Part shown: one piece after another, positions 6,543-16,410 of the stretch
Layout of the letters: the number at the start of each line of letters is the position of its first letter
Numbering within the stretch: position 1 is the first letter of the stretch
Source: Elusimicrobia bacterium GWD2_63_28
GTDB lineage: Bacteria; Elusimicrobiota; Elusimicrobia; Elusimicrobiales; UBA9959
Reading direction: 5' to 3'
Assembly: GCA_001799895.1 (NCBI GenBank)
Contig: MGUI01000070.1
Coordinates: 35,404 to 99,403, forward strand
Length of the DNA: 64,000 nucleotides
Program-made: the position numbers and the translations under genes
Notes under the pieces: generated by a model
Told to the model about the DNA's origin: nothing
Database searches by the model: none
The model's input: the letters and a program-made list of their open reading frames with translations, nothing else

Positions 6543-7613
6543 ATGAAAACCATACTTGTTACAGGCGGGGCGGGGTTTATAGGTAGCAATTTTATCCGTT
6601 ACATCTTCGGGCCGGGCGGGTTTAAGGGGCGGGTGGTCAATTTAGACAAGCTGACCTACGCCGGGAACTTGGAGAACCTGATAGATATAGAACTTGCCCA
6701 GAAAGGCCGCTATAATTTTATTAAGGGCGACATCTGCGATTTTAAACTGATAGAGGGGCTGTTCAAGAAATACAAGTTCGACGCCGTGGCGCACTTCGCG
6801 GCCGAGTCCCATGTGGACCGGTCCATCTTCGGGCCGAAAGACTTTATAGAGACCAATATCCACGGCACCTTCGCCCTGCTGGAGACAGCGCGGCAGGCCT
6901 GGGCCGGGCGCAAGGATGTGCGCTTCCACCACATCAGCACCGACGAGGTATACGGCTCGCTGGGCGCTACCGGCAAGTTCAAAGAGACCACCCCCTACGA
7001 CCCGCGCAGCCCTTACTCGGCTTCCAAGGCCGCGTCGGACCATCTGGTGATGGCCTATCACCATACCTACGGAATGCCTGTCACCATTTCCAATTGCTCC
7101 AATAATTACGGGCCTTTCCACTTCCCCGAGAAGCTGATACCGCTGGTAATTCTGAACGCCCTGTCAGGCAAGCCGCTGCCGGTTTACGGCGACGGCGCGC
7201 AGGTGCGCGACTGGCTTTATGTGGAAGACCACTGCGCGGCCATCTGGCGCGTTATGAAGAGGGGCCGCCCCGGGCAGACTTACAATGTGGGCGGCAACTG
7301 CGAGAGGAAGAATATTGATGTAGTGAAGGGTATCTGCGCCGCCCTGGAGAAATATGAGCCGTCGGGCAAGAACCCGGCGCTGAAGGGGCCTTACGTCGGG
7401 CTTATCACTTATGTGAAAGACCGCCCCGGCCACGACCGCCGCTACGCCATAGACTTCTCCAAGATAAAGAAGGAACTGGGCTGGACGCCCTCGGTGACTT
7501 TCAAGGAAGGCCTGGAGCGCACCGTGCGCTGGTACATAGCCAACCCGGGTTGGGTGCACAATGTGCGGACCGGGTCGTACAAGAACTGGATAAAAAAGAA
7601 TTATACGCGATGA
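6543..7613 (+). CDS. rmlB: dTDP-glucose 4,6-dehydratase
   Basis: 356 residues, extended [17 protein letters not shown] (NAD loop), [18 protein letters not shown] with the catalytic Asp-Glu pair, and Y158-SAS-K162 are all present. It converts dTDP-glucose to dTDP-4-keto-6-deoxyglucose, feeding both RmlC copies. Its start follows AGGAGAGA and the palindromic repeat region 6421-6542. The 3' end overlaps the next gene (ATGA), so the hydrolase downstream is co-translated. Confidence 0.95.
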   Translation: MKTILVTGGAGFIGSNFIRYIFGPGGFKGRVVNLDKLTYAGNLENLIDIELAQKGRYNFIKGDICDFKLIEGLFKKYKFDAVAHFAAESHVDRSIFGPKDFIETNIHGTFALLETARQAWAGRKDVRFHHISTDEVYGSLGATGKFKETTPYDPRSPYSASKAASDHLVMAYHHTYGMPVTISNCSNNYGPFHFPEKLIPLVILNALSGKPLPVYGDGAQVRDWLYVEDHCAAIWRVMKRGRPGQTYNVGGNCERKNIDVVKGICAALEKYEPSGKNPALKGPYVGLITYVKDRPGHDRRYAIDFSKIKKELGWTPSVTFKEGLERTVRWYIANPGWVHNVRTGSYKNWIKKNYTR

Positions 7614-8353
7614 AAGTAATTTTTCTGGGCACCAACGGCTGGTATGATACCGGCACGGGCAATACCGTGTGCGCTGTAATTAAAACTAAGCGCTGGGATA
7701 TTGTGCTGGACGCCGGCTACGGCATACACAGATTGGATAAGTATGTGGACGGCAAGAAACCGGTTTTTATACTGCTCAGCCATTTTCATATCGACCACAT
7801 AGCCGGGCTGCATACGCTGGTGAAGTTCCGGTTTAAGGCAGGCCTTACCATATGCGGCCAGAAAGGGACGCGCCGTGTGCTGAAGCAATTCGTGAACAGG
7901 CCTTATACCGTGCCGCTGGATAAATTGCCTTATCCTGTCGAGATCGTGGAATTACCGTCAGAAGCGGAAAAACTGCCGTTCAAAGTAAAGACGCTGCCGC
8001 TGGTGCACGCGGACCCGGTGCTGGGCTTCCGCCTGGCGCTGGACGGCAAGACCGTGACCTACATAACCGATACCGGCTACTGCGCCAACGCGCTGAAACT
8101 GGCCCGCGGCGCAAACCTGCTGATAACCGAGTGCGCCCACGCCCCCGGCGAGACCAACCCGGGCTGGCCGCATTTCAACCCGGAGACGGCCGGCAAACTT
8201 GCCGCCGAGGCGGGAGCCAAGCGGTTGGTGATGACCCATTTTTCAGCCGAACGCTACCATAAGCCGGACCTGCGTGCCAAGGCGCTGACCCTGGCCCGTA
8301 AGCAGTTCCCAAAAACCGCCGCCGCCAAAGACGGTCTGGCTATAGAGATCTAG
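7610..8353 (+). CDS. Metallo-beta-lactamase-fold hydrolase
   Basis: 247 residues starting at the ATG that overlaps the rmlB stop (ATGA). Metal ligands are visible: SHFHIDH with H58, H60, D62 and H63, then HADP, TDTGYC and MTHFS further on. The two-metal site is complete and the length matches RNase Z/PhnP-like small hydrolases. The substrate is unknown; cyclic phosphodiesters or a phosphate ester of a sugar nucleotide are possible but not shown. It is the last gene of the rhamnose operon, just before a terminator, which suggests a housekeeping or repair role in dTDP-sugar metabolism at most. Confidence 0.8.
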   Translation: MKVIFLGTNGWYDTGTGNTVCAVIKTKRWDIVLDAGYGIHRLDKYVDGKKPVFILLSHFHIDHIAGLHTLVKFRFKAGLTICGQKGTRRVLKQFVNRPYTVPLDKLPYPVEIVELPSEAEKLPFKVKTLPLVHADPVLGFRLALDGKTVTYITDTGYCANALKLARGANLLITECAHAPGETNPGWPHFNPETAGKLAAEAGAKRLVMTHFSAERYHKPDLRAKALTLARKQFPKTAAAKDGLAIEI

Positions 8354-8375
8354 GCAAATCCAGTATTCAGCAAAG

Positions 8376-8414
8376 AACCCCGCGACCTGAGCCGGCCGCG
8401 GGGTTTTTGTTTTT
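8376..8414 (+). terminator. Rho-independent terminator closing the rhamnose operon
   Basis: AACCCCGCG (8376-8384) pairs with CGCGGGGTT (8397-8405), followed by TTTGTTTTT. The T-run merges directly into the next promoter. Confidence 0.9.
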
Positions 8415-8450
8415 GTATAATATAGATAATAATAACGGCAGGAAAGGAGC
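8411..8450 (+). promoter_or_regulatory. Promoter of the GDP-mannose operon
   Basis: TTTTGTATAATATAG with TATAAT at 8416-8421, 34 bases before the gmd ATG (8455). No good -35 is visible because the preceding terminator occupies that place. AGGAAAGGAG before the ATG is a strong ribosome site. Confidence 0.55.
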
Positions 8451-8454
8451 GACT

Positions 8455-9558
8455 ATGAAAAAGGCTTTGATCACCGGCATTACAGGGCAGGACGGGTCTT
8501 ATTTAGCTGAATTCCTGCTGAACAAGGGCTACGAGGTGCACGGCATACGCCGCCGCTCGGCCTCTTTTAACATGGCCCGCATTTCCCACCTGGCTAAAAA
8601 CCCCAAATTTAAACTGCATTTCGGTGACCTGACCGATTCCACCAACCTCACCCGGATCATTGCCGAAGTTAAGCCTGACGAGATCTACAACCTGGGCGCG
8701 CAGAGCCATGTGGCCGTCAGCTTTGACGAACCGGAATACACCGCCGACTGCGACGGCCTGGGCACCATGCGCCTGCTGGAGTCTGTGCGCCTGCTCGGGC
8801 TGGCCAAGAAAACCCGCATCTACCAGGCCTCCACCTCGGAGCTGTACGGCAAGGTGCGCGAAATCCCCCAGAGCGAAACCACCCCTTTCCACCCGCGCAG
8901 CCCTTACGGCGTGGCCAAGATGTACGGCTTCTGGATAACCATCAATTACCGCGAATCCTACGGCATGTTCGCCTGCAGCGGCATACTGTTCAACCACGAA
9001 AGCCCCCTGCGCGGCGACGAGTTCGTAACGCGCAAGATAACCCGGGCCCTGGGCCGCATACTGCTGGGCGACCAGGACTGCCTGTATATGGGCAATATGA
9101 ATTCCCTGCGCGACTGGGGCCACGCCCGTGACTACGTGAAGGCCATGTGGCTGATACTGCAGCAGCGCAAGCCGGAAGATTTTGTGATAGCCACCGGCAA
9201 GCAGTACTCCGTGCGCAAGTTTATAGAACTGGCCGCCGCGGAAGTAGGCATAACGGTAGGCTGGAAAGGCAAAGGCGTGGCAGAGACCGGCTATGTTAAG
9301 GCCGTCAGGCCCCTGCCCGGGATAGAGACAGAGCTGAAGAAGGGCGACATCATTGTGCGCATAGACCCCAAGTTCTACCGCCCCGCCGAGGTGGAAACCC
9401 TGCTGGGCAACCCGGCCAAGGCCAAACGGGTGCTGGGCTGGAAGCCGGAGACCTCTTTTGAAGAGCTGGTCTCCGAGATGGCCGCCAGCGACCTGAAGCT
9501 GGCCCTGAGCGAGCATATGCTTCGGAAACACGGCTTCGGCGCCGTAAAGAGCTGCTGA
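8455..9558 (+). CDS. gmd: GDP-mannose 4,6-dehydratase
   Basis: 367 residues. [17 protein letters not shown] is the NADP loop of [34 protein letters not shown]151-GVA-K155, [16 protein letters not shown] and [13 protein letters not shown] are textbook GMD. It makes GDP-4-keto-6-deoxymannose, the precursor for GDP-fucose (a synthase gene lies at 46877-47809), rhamnose or perosamine. The start is set at 8455 because the ribosome site AGGAAAGGAG sits before it. Upstream in-frame codons extend into the promoter and are not used. A second GMD-like gene follows with a one-base overlap. Confidence 0.95.
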   Translation: MKKALITGITGQDGSYLAEFLLNKGYEVHGIRRRSASFNMARISHLAKNPKFKLHFGDLTDSTNLTRIIAEVKPDEIYNLGAQSHVAVSFDEPEYTADCDGLGTMRLLESVRLLGLAKKTRIYQASTSELYGKVREIPQSETTPFHPRSPYGVAKMYGFWITINYRESYGMFACSGILFNHESPLRGDEFVTRKITRALGRILLGDQDCLYMGNMNSLRDWGHARDYVKAMWLILQQRKPEDFVIATGKQYSVRKFIELAAAEVGITVGWKGKGVAETGYVKAVRPLPGIETELKKGDIIVRIDPKFYRPAEVETLLGNPAKAKRVLGWKPETSFEELVSEMAASDLKLALSEHMLRKHGFGAVKSC

Positions 9559-10586
9559 TGAAAAAAGCTTTGATAACGGGCTACCGCGGGCAGGACGGCT
9601 CTTACCTGAGCCAGTTGCTGCTGGCTAAAGGCTACGACGTTTACGGCGCGGACCGCGCCGGCGATACAGGCCTGTGGCGGATGCGTGAACTGGGGATAGA
9701 GGGCAAGGTGAAAGAGGTTTCACTGGATCTGCTGGAATCCACCAATATTAATTACGCGCTGGCGAAGGTAAAGCCCGACGAGATCTACAATTTTGCCGCG
9801 CAGAGTTTTGTGGGCATCTCTTTCGACCAGCCGGTCCTGACGGCCGAGATAAACGCCGTGGGCGTGGCGCGGCTGCTGGAGGGCGTGCGCCAGGCGCGGC
9901 CCCAGGCCAGGTTCTTCCAGGCCTCAACGGCAGAGCTGTTCGGCAGTATGGGCAGCGCGCAGAAGAACGAAACCACCGATTTCCACCCGCGCAGCCCTTA
10001 TGCCGTGAGCAAACTTTACGCGCATTGGCTTACGGTGAACTACAGGCAGGCACACGGCCTGTACGCCTGCAACGGCATACTGTTCAATCACGAAAGCCCC
10101 CTGCGCGGTGAAGAGTTCGTTACGCGCAAAATAGCCGCTGCGGCGGCCCGCATAAAGAAGGGCCAGTTGGAGAAGGTGGCCGTGGGCAATCTGGACGCCC
10201 TGCGCGACTGGGGCTATGCCAGGGAATATGTGGAGGGCATGTGGCTGATGCTGCAGCAACCCAAAGCTGACGACTATATACTGGCCACCGGCGAGACGCA
10301 CTCGGTGCGGGAGTTCATAGAGACGGCCTTTGCCGCCGCCGGCATAAAGCTGGAATGGAAGGGCCGCGGCCTGGCCGAGAAGGGCGTGGACGCCAAGAAC
10401 GGCAAGGTGCGGGTGGAGGTCTCCAAGGCCTTCTACAGGCCCGCCGACGTGAAAGAGCTGGTAGGTGACGCAAATAAGGCCCGCAAACTTCTGGGCTGGG
10501 CCCCGAAGACTAAATTTAATGACCTGGCGGCCCTGATGGTGGACGCCGAGACGAAACGCTTAGAGGGGAAGAAGGTGAAACCATGA
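9558..10586 (+). CDS. Second GMD-like GDP-sugar 4,6-dehydratase
   Basis: 342 residues, clearly paralogous to the gene before it: ITGYRGQDGSYLSQLLL, AAQSFVGISFDQPVLTAEINAVG, STAELFGS, Y148-AVS-K152, [29 protein letters not shown]. It lacks the longer C-terminal insert of gmd. Such second GMD copies can be true GMDs or GDP-heptose 4,6-dehydratases of the DmhA/WcbK kind. This locus also encodes HddA- and HddC-like GDP-heptose enzymes, so the heptose role is a reasonable hypothesis, but sequence alone does not decide it. Confidence 0.85.
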   Translation: MKKALITGYRGQDGSYLSQLLLAKGYDVYGADRAGDTGLWRMRELGIEGKVKEVSLDLLESTNINYALAKVKPDEIYNFAAQSFVGISFDQPVLTAEINAVGVARLLEGVRQARPQARFFQASTAELFGSMGSAQKNETTDFHPRSPYAVSKLYAHWLTVNYRQAHGLYACNGILFNHESPLRGEEFVTRKIAAAAARIKKGQLEKVAVGNLDALRDWGYAREYVEGMWLMLQQPKADDYILATGETHSVREFIETAFAAAGIKLEWKGRGLAEKGVDAKNGKVRVEVSKAFYRPADVKELVGDANKARKLLGWAPKTKFNDLAALMVDAETKRLEGKKVKP

Positions 10587-11989
10587 AAGCGATAATACTT
10601 GCGGGCGGCTCAGGCACGCGGCTGTGGCCGCTGTCACGGTACGGCATGCCCAAGCAGTTTATAAAGCTCAACGGCGGCAAGTCCCTGCTCTGCCAGACAG
10701 TGGAGCGCATGGCGGCCGTGGTTCCGCTGAAAGATATTTTTGTCATCACCAACGAGGACTACCGCTTTCACGTGCAGGCCGACCTGCGTTCGGTGTCACC
10801 GGACATAGAGAATAACATGATCCTGGAGCCCATCGGCCGCAACACCGCGCCGGCCATAGCGCTGGTGATGCGCTACTGCCTGGAGAAACTGCACTGCCGC
10901 AAGGACGAGGTAATCTTCATCTGCCCGTCGGACCATATCATAGAGCCGGTGGCCAAGTTCGCCAAATACGCGCGGCAGGGCGAAGCCGCGGCCAAGGCCG
11001 GCAGCATAGTTACCTTCGGCGTGAAGCCCGACCGGCCCGAGACCGGCTACGGCTATATCAAGAAGGGGAGCAAGACGCCAGGCAACGGCGGGGTGTGCCG
11101 CGTAGAGAAGTTCGCCGAGAAGCCAAATCTGAAGACCGCGGAAAAATATCTGAAAGACGGGAAGTATTACTGGAATTCCGGCATGTTCGCCTTTACCATA
11201 GAGACCATGCTCTCCGAATTCAAAGTGCACGCGCCGGAGATTAGCCGCAAGATGCCGGCTACGCTGGCCAAAATGACGGCGGATTTCAAGAACATGCCCT
11301 CCATCTCCATAGACTACGCGGTGATGGAGAAGTCGAAGAAGGCCGCCGTGCTGCCCATAGACATCCTCTGGTCCGACGTGGGTTCGTGGGACTCGCTGCC
11401 GGAAGTCATCAAGCCCGACGCCGAGGGCAACGTGAAGATAGGCGACGTGCTGGCGCTGGACACCAAGCGCACCATAGTGATGGGCGAGGGCAAGCGCCTG
11501 ATATCTACCGTGGGCCTGAAGGACCTGATAGTGATAGACACGCCCGACGCCCTGCTGATAGCGCGGCGCGGCCAGGCCCAGCGCGTCAAAGAGGTGGTGG
11601 AGCAACTTAAAGAGCGCCACCGCAAGGAAGTGGTGGAGCATATGACCACTTACCGCCCCTGGGGCAGCTATACCGTGCTGGAGGAAGACACCCGCTACAA
11701 GATCAAGCGCATAGTGGTGAAGCCCGGCCACAAGCTCAGCCACCAGCTGCATTATCACCGCAGCGAGCACTGGATTATAGTGAAAGGCACCGCCAAGGTG
11801 ACGCTGGGCAGGACCACCACGCTGGTGCACGAGAACGAGAGTACCTACGTCCCCAAGTCCACCATGCACCGCCTGGAGAACCCCGGCAAGGTGCCGCTGG
11901 AGATGATAGAGGTGCAGAACGGCGAATATGTGGGCGAGGACGATATAGTGCGCTACGACGACAAGTACGGGCGCAGCGATAAAAAATAA
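10583..11989 (+). CDS. manC: Mannose-1-phosphate guanylyltransferase / mannose-6-phosphate isomerase
   Basis: 468 residues, the usual bifunctional length. ILAGGSGTRLWPLSR is the GTP loop, FICPSDHII (around 111-119) the metal site and FAEKPNLKTAEKYL the sugar site. From about residue 355 comes the type II isomerase cupin (PWGSYTVLEE, KPGHKLSHQLHYHRSEHWIIVKG). It supplies GDP-mannose to the two dehydratases just upstream, whose last gene it overlaps (ATGA). Confidence 0.95.
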   Translation: MKAIILAGGSGTRLWPLSRYGMPKQFIKLNGGKSLLCQTVERMAAVVPLKDIFVITNEDYRFHVQADLRSVSPDIENNMILEPIGRNTAPAIALVMRYCLEKLHCRKDEVIFICPSDHIIEPVAKFAKYARQGEAAAKAGSIVTFGVKPDRPETGYGYIKKGSKTPGNGGVCRVEKFAEKPNLKTAEKYLKDGKYYWNSGMFAFTIETMLSEFKVHAPEISRKMPATLAKMTADFKNMPSISIDYAVMEKSKKAAVLPIDILWSDVGSWDSLPEVIKPDAEGNVKIGDVLALDTKRTIVMGEGKRLISTVGLKDLIVIDTPDALLIARRGQAQRVKEVVEQLKERHRKEVVEHMTTYRPWGSYTVLEEDTRYKIKRIVVKPGHKLSHQLHYHRSEHWIIVKGTAKVTLGRTTTLVHENESTYVPKSTMHRLENPGKVPLEMIEVQNGEYVGEDDIVRYDDKYGRSDKK

Positions 11990-12001
11990 CCGGAGAAAAC
12001 C

Positions 12002-12778
12002 ATGAAAGTTGTCATACTTGCGGGCGGGATGGGGACGCGGCTGAGCGAAGAGACCGACGTGAAGCCCAAGCCGATGGCCGAGCTGGGCGATAAGCCGATA
12101 CTCTGGCACATCATGAAGTCCTACTCGCAGCACGGCTATAACGACTTTGTGCTCTGCCTGGGCTACAAAGGCTATTTGATCAAAGAGTATTTCGCCAACT
12201 ATTTCCTGCACCAGGCCGACGTGACCATAGACATGAAGAAGAACTGCATGGAAGTGCACCACGGCAAGGCCGAGCCCTGGAAGGTGACCCTGGTGGATAC
12301 CGGGCCGAACACGATGACTGGCGGCCGCGTGTGGCGCGTGCGCAAATACCTGGACAACAAGCCTTTCATGCTTACCTACGGCGACGGCGTGGCCGACGTG
12401 GATTTGAAGGCGCTGACGACCTTCCACAAGAAGCGCGGCGGCCTGGCCACCATGACCATAGTGCAGCCGGCGGGGCGCTTCGGCGCGGTGGAATTCGACA
12501 AGGCGGGGAAAGTGCACGAGTTCAAGGAAAAGCCCCACGGCGACGGCGCGTGGATAAACGGCGGCTTCTTCGTGCTGGAGCCCGGCATCTTCGACTACAT
12601 AGGCGAGAGCGAGAGCGTGGTGTGGGAGCGCGAGCCGCTGGAGCGCCTGGCCAAGGACGGCGAACTGTCGGCCTTCAAGCATACCGGCTTCTGGAAATGC
12701 ATGGACACCCTGCGCGACAAGCGCGAACTGGAAGACCTGTGGACCTCCGGCAAGGCGCCGTGGAAGACCTGGAAATAA
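12002..12778 (+). CDS. rfbF: Glucose-1-phosphate cytidylyltransferase
   Basis: 258 residues. [22 protein letters not shown] is diagnostic of RfbF/Ddh[11 protein letters not shown] and [25 protein letters not shown] also match. It forms CDP-glucose from CTP and glucose-1-phosphate, the start of CDP-3,6-dideoxyhexose and related branched-sugar pathways. The stop overlaps the next gene (TAATG), which is its pathway partner rfbG. Confidence 0.95.
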   Translation: MKVVILAGGMGTRLSEETDVKPKPMAELGDKPILWHIMKSYSQHGYNDFVLCLGYKGYLIKEYFANYFLHQADVTIDMKKNCMEVHHGKAEPWKVTLVDTGPNTMTGGRVWRVRKYLDNKPFMLTYGDGVADVDLKALTTFHKKRGGLATMTIVQPAGRFGAVEFDKAGKVHEFKEKPHGDGAWINGGFFVLEPGIFDYIGESESVVWEREPLERLAKDGELSAFKHTGFWKCMDTLRDKRELEDLWTSGKAPWKTWK

Positions 12779-13842
12779 TGAACAACTCCTGGAAAGACAA
12801 AAGAGTTTTTTTAACCGGCCACACCGGCTTTAAAGGCGCGTGGCTGTCCATCTGGCTGGACGCCCTGGGCGCCAAGGTGACCGGCTACGCCCTGAAGCCG
12901 CCTACCGAACCGAGCCTGTTCAAGATCTGCCGGCTGGACCGGCGGATGAAGTCAGTTATAGGCGACGTGCGCGACGGGGTCAAGCTGAAGAAAGCCCTGC
13001 TGGCCGCCAAGCCCGAGATAGTGATACACATGGCGGCGCAGCCGCTGGTGAGGGAATCCTACCGGAACCCGGCCGAGACCTACGAAACCAATGTGATGGG
13101 CGTGGTTAACCTGTTCGAGGCCATACGCGCCAGCAGCACGGTGAAAGCGGTGGTGAACGTTACCACCGACAAGTGCTACGAGAATAAAGAGCACGCCCGG
13201 GCCTTCCACGAGGAAGAGCCGATGGGCGGCTACGACCCGTACTCGTCCTCCAAGGCCTGCTCGGAGCTGGTGACGGCCACCTACCGCAAGTCCTTCTTCA
13301 ATCCCAAAGATTTCGCCAAACACGGCGTGGCCGTGGCCTCCGCGCGCGCCGGCAATGTGATAGGCGGCGGCGACTGGGCCGCCGACCGGCTGATACCGGA
13401 CATTATCCGCGCGGCCCTGCGGGGGGAGAAGGTGCGCATCCGCAGCCCGCGCGCCATACGCCCCTGGCAGCACGTGCTGGAGCCGCTGTCGGGCTATCTG
13501 CTGCTGGCCGAGAAACTTTATACGCAGGGCCCCAAATACGCCGAGGCCTGGAACTTCGGCCCCGACGCGGGCGACGCCAAGGACGTGGAGTGGATAGTGA
13601 AGCGCATGTTCGGCCATTGGCCTGAAGCGCCGGGCTACGCCCTGGACAAGGGCCGCCACCCGCACGAGGCGCATTACCTGAAGCTGGATTCGGCCAAGGC
13701 CCGCCGGCAGCTGGGCTGGGCCCCGCGCTGGCACATAGGCCAGGCCATAGACAAGATAATAGACTGGACGCGCGCCTACGCCGCGGGCCGGGACATGCTG
13801 GCCGTCTGCCGCGCGCAGATAACGGAGTATTCCCTGAAATGA
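12778..13842 (+). CDS. rfbG: CDP-glucose 4,6-dehydratase
   Basis: 354 residues from the ATG overlapping the rfbF stop. FLTGHTGFKGAWLSIWLDALGAKVTGYAL is the characteristic NAD loop of RfbG/DdhB; HMAAQPLVRESYRNPAETYETNVMG, TTDKCYENKE and Y155-SSS-K159 complete the active site. The product is CDP-4-keto-6-deoxyglucose. In most loci rfbH (a [2Fe-2S]/PMP 3-dehydratase) follows directly. Here a radical SAM gene follows instead, and the only E1-like candidate is at 53771. Confidence 0.95.
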   Translation: MNNSWKDKRVFLTGHTGFKGAWLSIWLDALGAKVTGYALKPPTEPSLFKICRLDRRMKSVIGDVRDGVKLKKALLAAKPEIVIHMAAQPLVRESYRNPAETYETNVMGVVNLFEAIRASSTVKAVVNVTTDKCYENKEHARAFHEEEPMGGYDPYSSSKACSELVTATYRKSFFNPKDFAKHGVAVASARAGNVIGGGDWAADRLIPDIIRAALRGEKVRIRSPRAIRPWQHVLEPLSGYLLLAEKLYTQGPKYAEAWNFGPDAGDAKDVEWIVKRMFGHWPEAPGYALDKGRHPHEAHYLKLDSAKARRQLGWAPRWHIGQAIDKIIDWTRAYAAGRDMLAVCRAQITEYSLK

Positions 13843-15257
13843 AAATCCTGCTCATCAGCCCCCTGCTTGCCCCTTCCCGTGTGCCGGAGGTTTACAATAT
13901 CGGCCTGGGCTATGTCGGGGCCGCCCTGCGCGCCGCCGGGCACCAGGTGGACCTGCTCGATATAGAGGGCAACCGCTATGCCGAGGCGCAGGTGGAGGAA
14001 TTGCTCAAAGACAAGGATTTCGAAGTGGCCGCCATCGGCACGCTGGTGACAGGCTTCAAGTACATGAAGTGGCTGACCGCCCTGATACGCCGGCTGAAGC
14101 CAGGCGTGAAGATCTGGGTCGGGAACAGCATAGGTTCCACTATTCCCGAAACGATCCTGCGCGAAATGCCCGTGGACGTGGTGGTGATGGGCGAAGGCGA
14201 AGTGACCGCCGTGGAACTGGCCGCCGCAACAGCAGCGGGCAAGGGCCCGGCCGGTGTTAACGGCACTGCTTACCTCGAAGACGGGCAGGTGAAGCGAAAC
14301 CCCGACCGCGAACTGATAGAGAATCTGGACGGTATCGCCATGCCGGCGTGGGATTTGTTCAACCAGGACCTCTATATACACAGTCCCACGGGCATCCTGC
14401 CCTCGCCGCGAGCCTATGTTATAACTACGCGCGGCTGCCCGTACCAGTGCACCTACTGCTACCACCCCTTTCAGAACCAGCGCATCCGCGCACATTCGGC
14501 CGAGCGCGTGGTGGCCGAGATCAAGCTGCTCAAGGAGCGCTACGGCATACGGGGCATAGTGTTCGGTGACGACCTGTTCACCGTGGATAAGAAGCGCGTG
14601 CGCGAGGTTTGCCGCCTGCTGATAGAGGGGAACGTGGGTGTGAAGTGGATGGCGGCGGCCCGCGTGAACACCGTGGACTTGGAGCTGCTGACGTACATGC
14701 GGGAGGCCGGCTGTGTGGCGCTGGGCTTCGGCGTGGAATCCGCGAGCCCGGTAATACTCAAGAACATCAAGAAGCACGCCACGGCCGAGCAGGCCGCGGC
14801 CGCCATAAAGGCCTGCCGCGAGGCTGGCATCTACCCGGCGTGCAGCTTCATGATAGGCAATGTAGGCGAGACGCGCGAGACCGTGGAGGCCAGCGTGCGC
14901 TTCATGACGGAAAACGACCTGCCGCCAACGGATTTCTTCTTCTCCACGCCCTACCCGGGCACGGAACTTTACGAGTACGCTAAGGCGAAGGGCCTGATAA
15001 AGGACGAGGCGGCGCTGTTCGGCTGCTACGCCGAGCAGGGCGCGAAGCTGCTGGTGAATTTTACGGACATGAGCGACGAGGAACTGATCGCCCTGCGCAA
15101 GGAGGCCACCGCGCGCGTGGCCGCCGATTACCGCCGCAGGCACCCGCTGCTGTGGGCGCGGGACCAGGCGGCCTTCCTGGCCTATTATATCGGCAGGTTC
15201 GGCCTGAAGACCACGGCGCAGAAAGTGGCCAAAAAGATCTTCAAGCTGGCGGCTTAA
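13839..15257 (+). CDS. B12-binding-domain radical SAM enzyme
   Basis: 472 residues. Residues 1-130 form a Rossmann-type cobalamin-binding-like domain (ILLISPLLAPSRVPEVYNIGLGYVGAAL, then VVMGEGEV). Residues about 185-400 hold the radical SAM barrel with C200-PYQ-C204-TY-C207 for the 4Fe-4S cluster. The tail is helical. Members of this class (as in BchE-like and methyltransferase families) methylate or rearrange unactivated carbons. The substrate is unknown. Its place between rfbG and the pseudaminate genes suggests a nucleotide sugar or the glycan as substrate. It overlaps rfbG by four bases. Confidence 0.85.
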   Translation: MKILLISPLLAPSRVPEVYNIGLGYVGAALRAAGHQVDLLDIEGNRYAEAQVEELLKDKDFEVAAIGTLVTGFKYMKWLTALIRRLKPGVKIWVGNSIGSTIPETILREMPVDVVVMGEGEVTAVELAAATAAGKGPAGVNGTAYLEDGQVKRNPDRELIENLDGIAMPAWDLFNQDLYIHSPTGILPSPRAYVITTRGCPYQCTYCYHPFQNQRIRAHSAERVVAEIKLLKERYGIRGIVFGDDLFTVDKKRVREVCRLLIEGNVGVKWMAAARVNTVDLELLTYMREAGCVALGFGVESASPVILKNIKKHATAEQAAAAIKACREAGIYPACSFMIGNVGETRETVEASVRFMTENDLPPTDFFFSTPYPGTELYEYAKAKGLIKDEAALFGCYAEQGAKLLVNFTDMSDEELIALRKEATARVAADYRRRHPLLWARDQAAFLAYYIGRFGLKTTAQKVAKKIFKLAA

Positions 15258-15266
15258 AAGGAACAA

Positions 15267-16409
15267 ATGAGAAAACCAATCCCCTACGGTTCGCAGTGGA
15301 TAGACGACGAGGACGTGAAGGCCGTAGCGAAAGTGCTGAAGGGGGAACTGATAACCCAGGGCCCCGTGGCGGTGCAGTTCGAAGAGAAGATCTGCGAACT
15401 GACCGGCGCCAAGTATTGCCTGAGCATGGCCAACGGCACGGCCGCGCTGCACCTGGCGGTCATGGCTCTGGAACTGGAGAAAGGGATGGAGGGCATCACC
15501 TCCACCAATACCTTTGTGGCCTCGTCCAACGCTTTTGTTTACAGCGGGCTCAAGCCCGTGCTGGCGGACATTGACCCGCGCACCTTTAACGTTTTCCCCG
15601 AAGACCTTAAAAAGCGCATAACCAAGAAGACCCGCGTGATAATACCGGTGCATTTCGCCGGGCAGCCTTGCGAGACGGCCAAGATCCGCAAACTGGCCGG
15701 CAAGCAGGTGCATATCATCGAGGACGCCGCGCACGCGATAGGGTCGAAGTATGAGGACGGCAGCCTGGTGGGCGCGTGCAAACACTCCGACATGACCATC
15801 TTCTCGTTCCACCCGGTGAAGACCATCACCTCCGGTGAGGGCGGCGCGATAACCACTAACAGTAAAGTGCTCTACGAGCGCTTGAAATCGATGCGCATCT
15901 GCGGCGTGGTGCGCGACGTCCCTAATAAACCGGGACCCTGGTACTACGAGGTCCAACGCCTCGGCTTCAACTACCGCCTGACCGACATACACTGCGCGCT
16001 GGGCATGAGCCAGCTGGGCAAGCTGAAGGCGTTCATAAAGCGCCGCCGCGAGATAGTGGCCCGCTACAACAAAGAGCTGGCCGGCCTGCCGGTGCTGACG
16101 CTGCCCTATGAGCGGCCGGGCGTGTTCTCGGCGTTCCACCTATACGTGACGCTGATAGACTTTAAAAAATTGGGCAAAAGCCGCAAAGAGGTAATAGAGA
16201 CGCTGGTGGCGGAGAAGATAGGCACGCAGGTGCATTATATCCCCGTGCACGAGCAGCCTTATTACCGCAAAGAGTTCGGCTATAAGCACGGGGACCTGCC
16301 CAACTCCGAGAAGTATTACGAGCAGGCGCTCAGCCTGCCGCTGTACCCGCGCATGACCGACGAGGAAGTGGACCACGTGATAAAGCAAGTCAGGCGAGTG
16401 CTCTCCTGA
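15267..16409 (+). CDS. pseC: PseC-like UDP-sugar 4-aminotransferase
   Basis: 380 residues. YGSQWIDDEDVKAVAKVLKGELITQGP is the N-terminal signature of PseC-type enzymes; SFHPVKTITSGEGG carries the PLP lysine K185, and NYRLTDIHCALGMSQL follows. PseC transaminates UDP-2-acetamido-2,6-dideoxy-L-arabino-4-hexulose in pseudaminic acid synthesis. The next three genes match PseF, PseG/H and PseI, which fixes the pathway. PseB, the inverting 4,6-dehydratase, is not next to it; the FnlA-like gene at 42620 or a gene outside the window must supply the substrate. Confidence 0.88.
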   Translation: MRKPIPYGSQWIDDEDVKAVAKVLKGELITQGPVAVQFEEKICELTGAKYCLSMANGTAALHLAVMALELEKGMEGITSTNTFVASSNAFVYSGLKPVLADIDPRTFNVFPEDLKKRITKKTRVIIPVHFAGQPCETAKIRKLAGKQVHIIEDAAHAIGSKYEDGSLVGACKHSDMTIFSFHPVKTITSGEGGAITTNSKVLYERLKSMRICGVVRDVPNKPGPWYYEVQRLGFNYRLTDIHCALGMSQLGKLKAFIKRRREIVARYNKELAGLPVLTLPYERPGVFSAFHLYVTLIDFKKLGKSRKEVIETLVAEKIGTQVHYIPVHEQPYYRKEFGYKHGDLPNSEKYYEQALSLPLYPRMTDEEVDHVIKQVRRVLS

Positions 16410-16410
16410 C

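Noticed and set aside
10796..12682. Long minus-strand open frame opposite manC and rfbF
   Set aside because: Same composition artefact; no domain recognised and the plus strand is fully explained.
13776..16139. Very long open frame on the minus strand opposite the radical SAM and PseC genes
   Set aside because: Its translation is rich in His, Gly, Arg and Ala with no recognisable domain, and both plus-strand genes beneath it are clear. It is an antisense shadow caused by GC-rich third positions.
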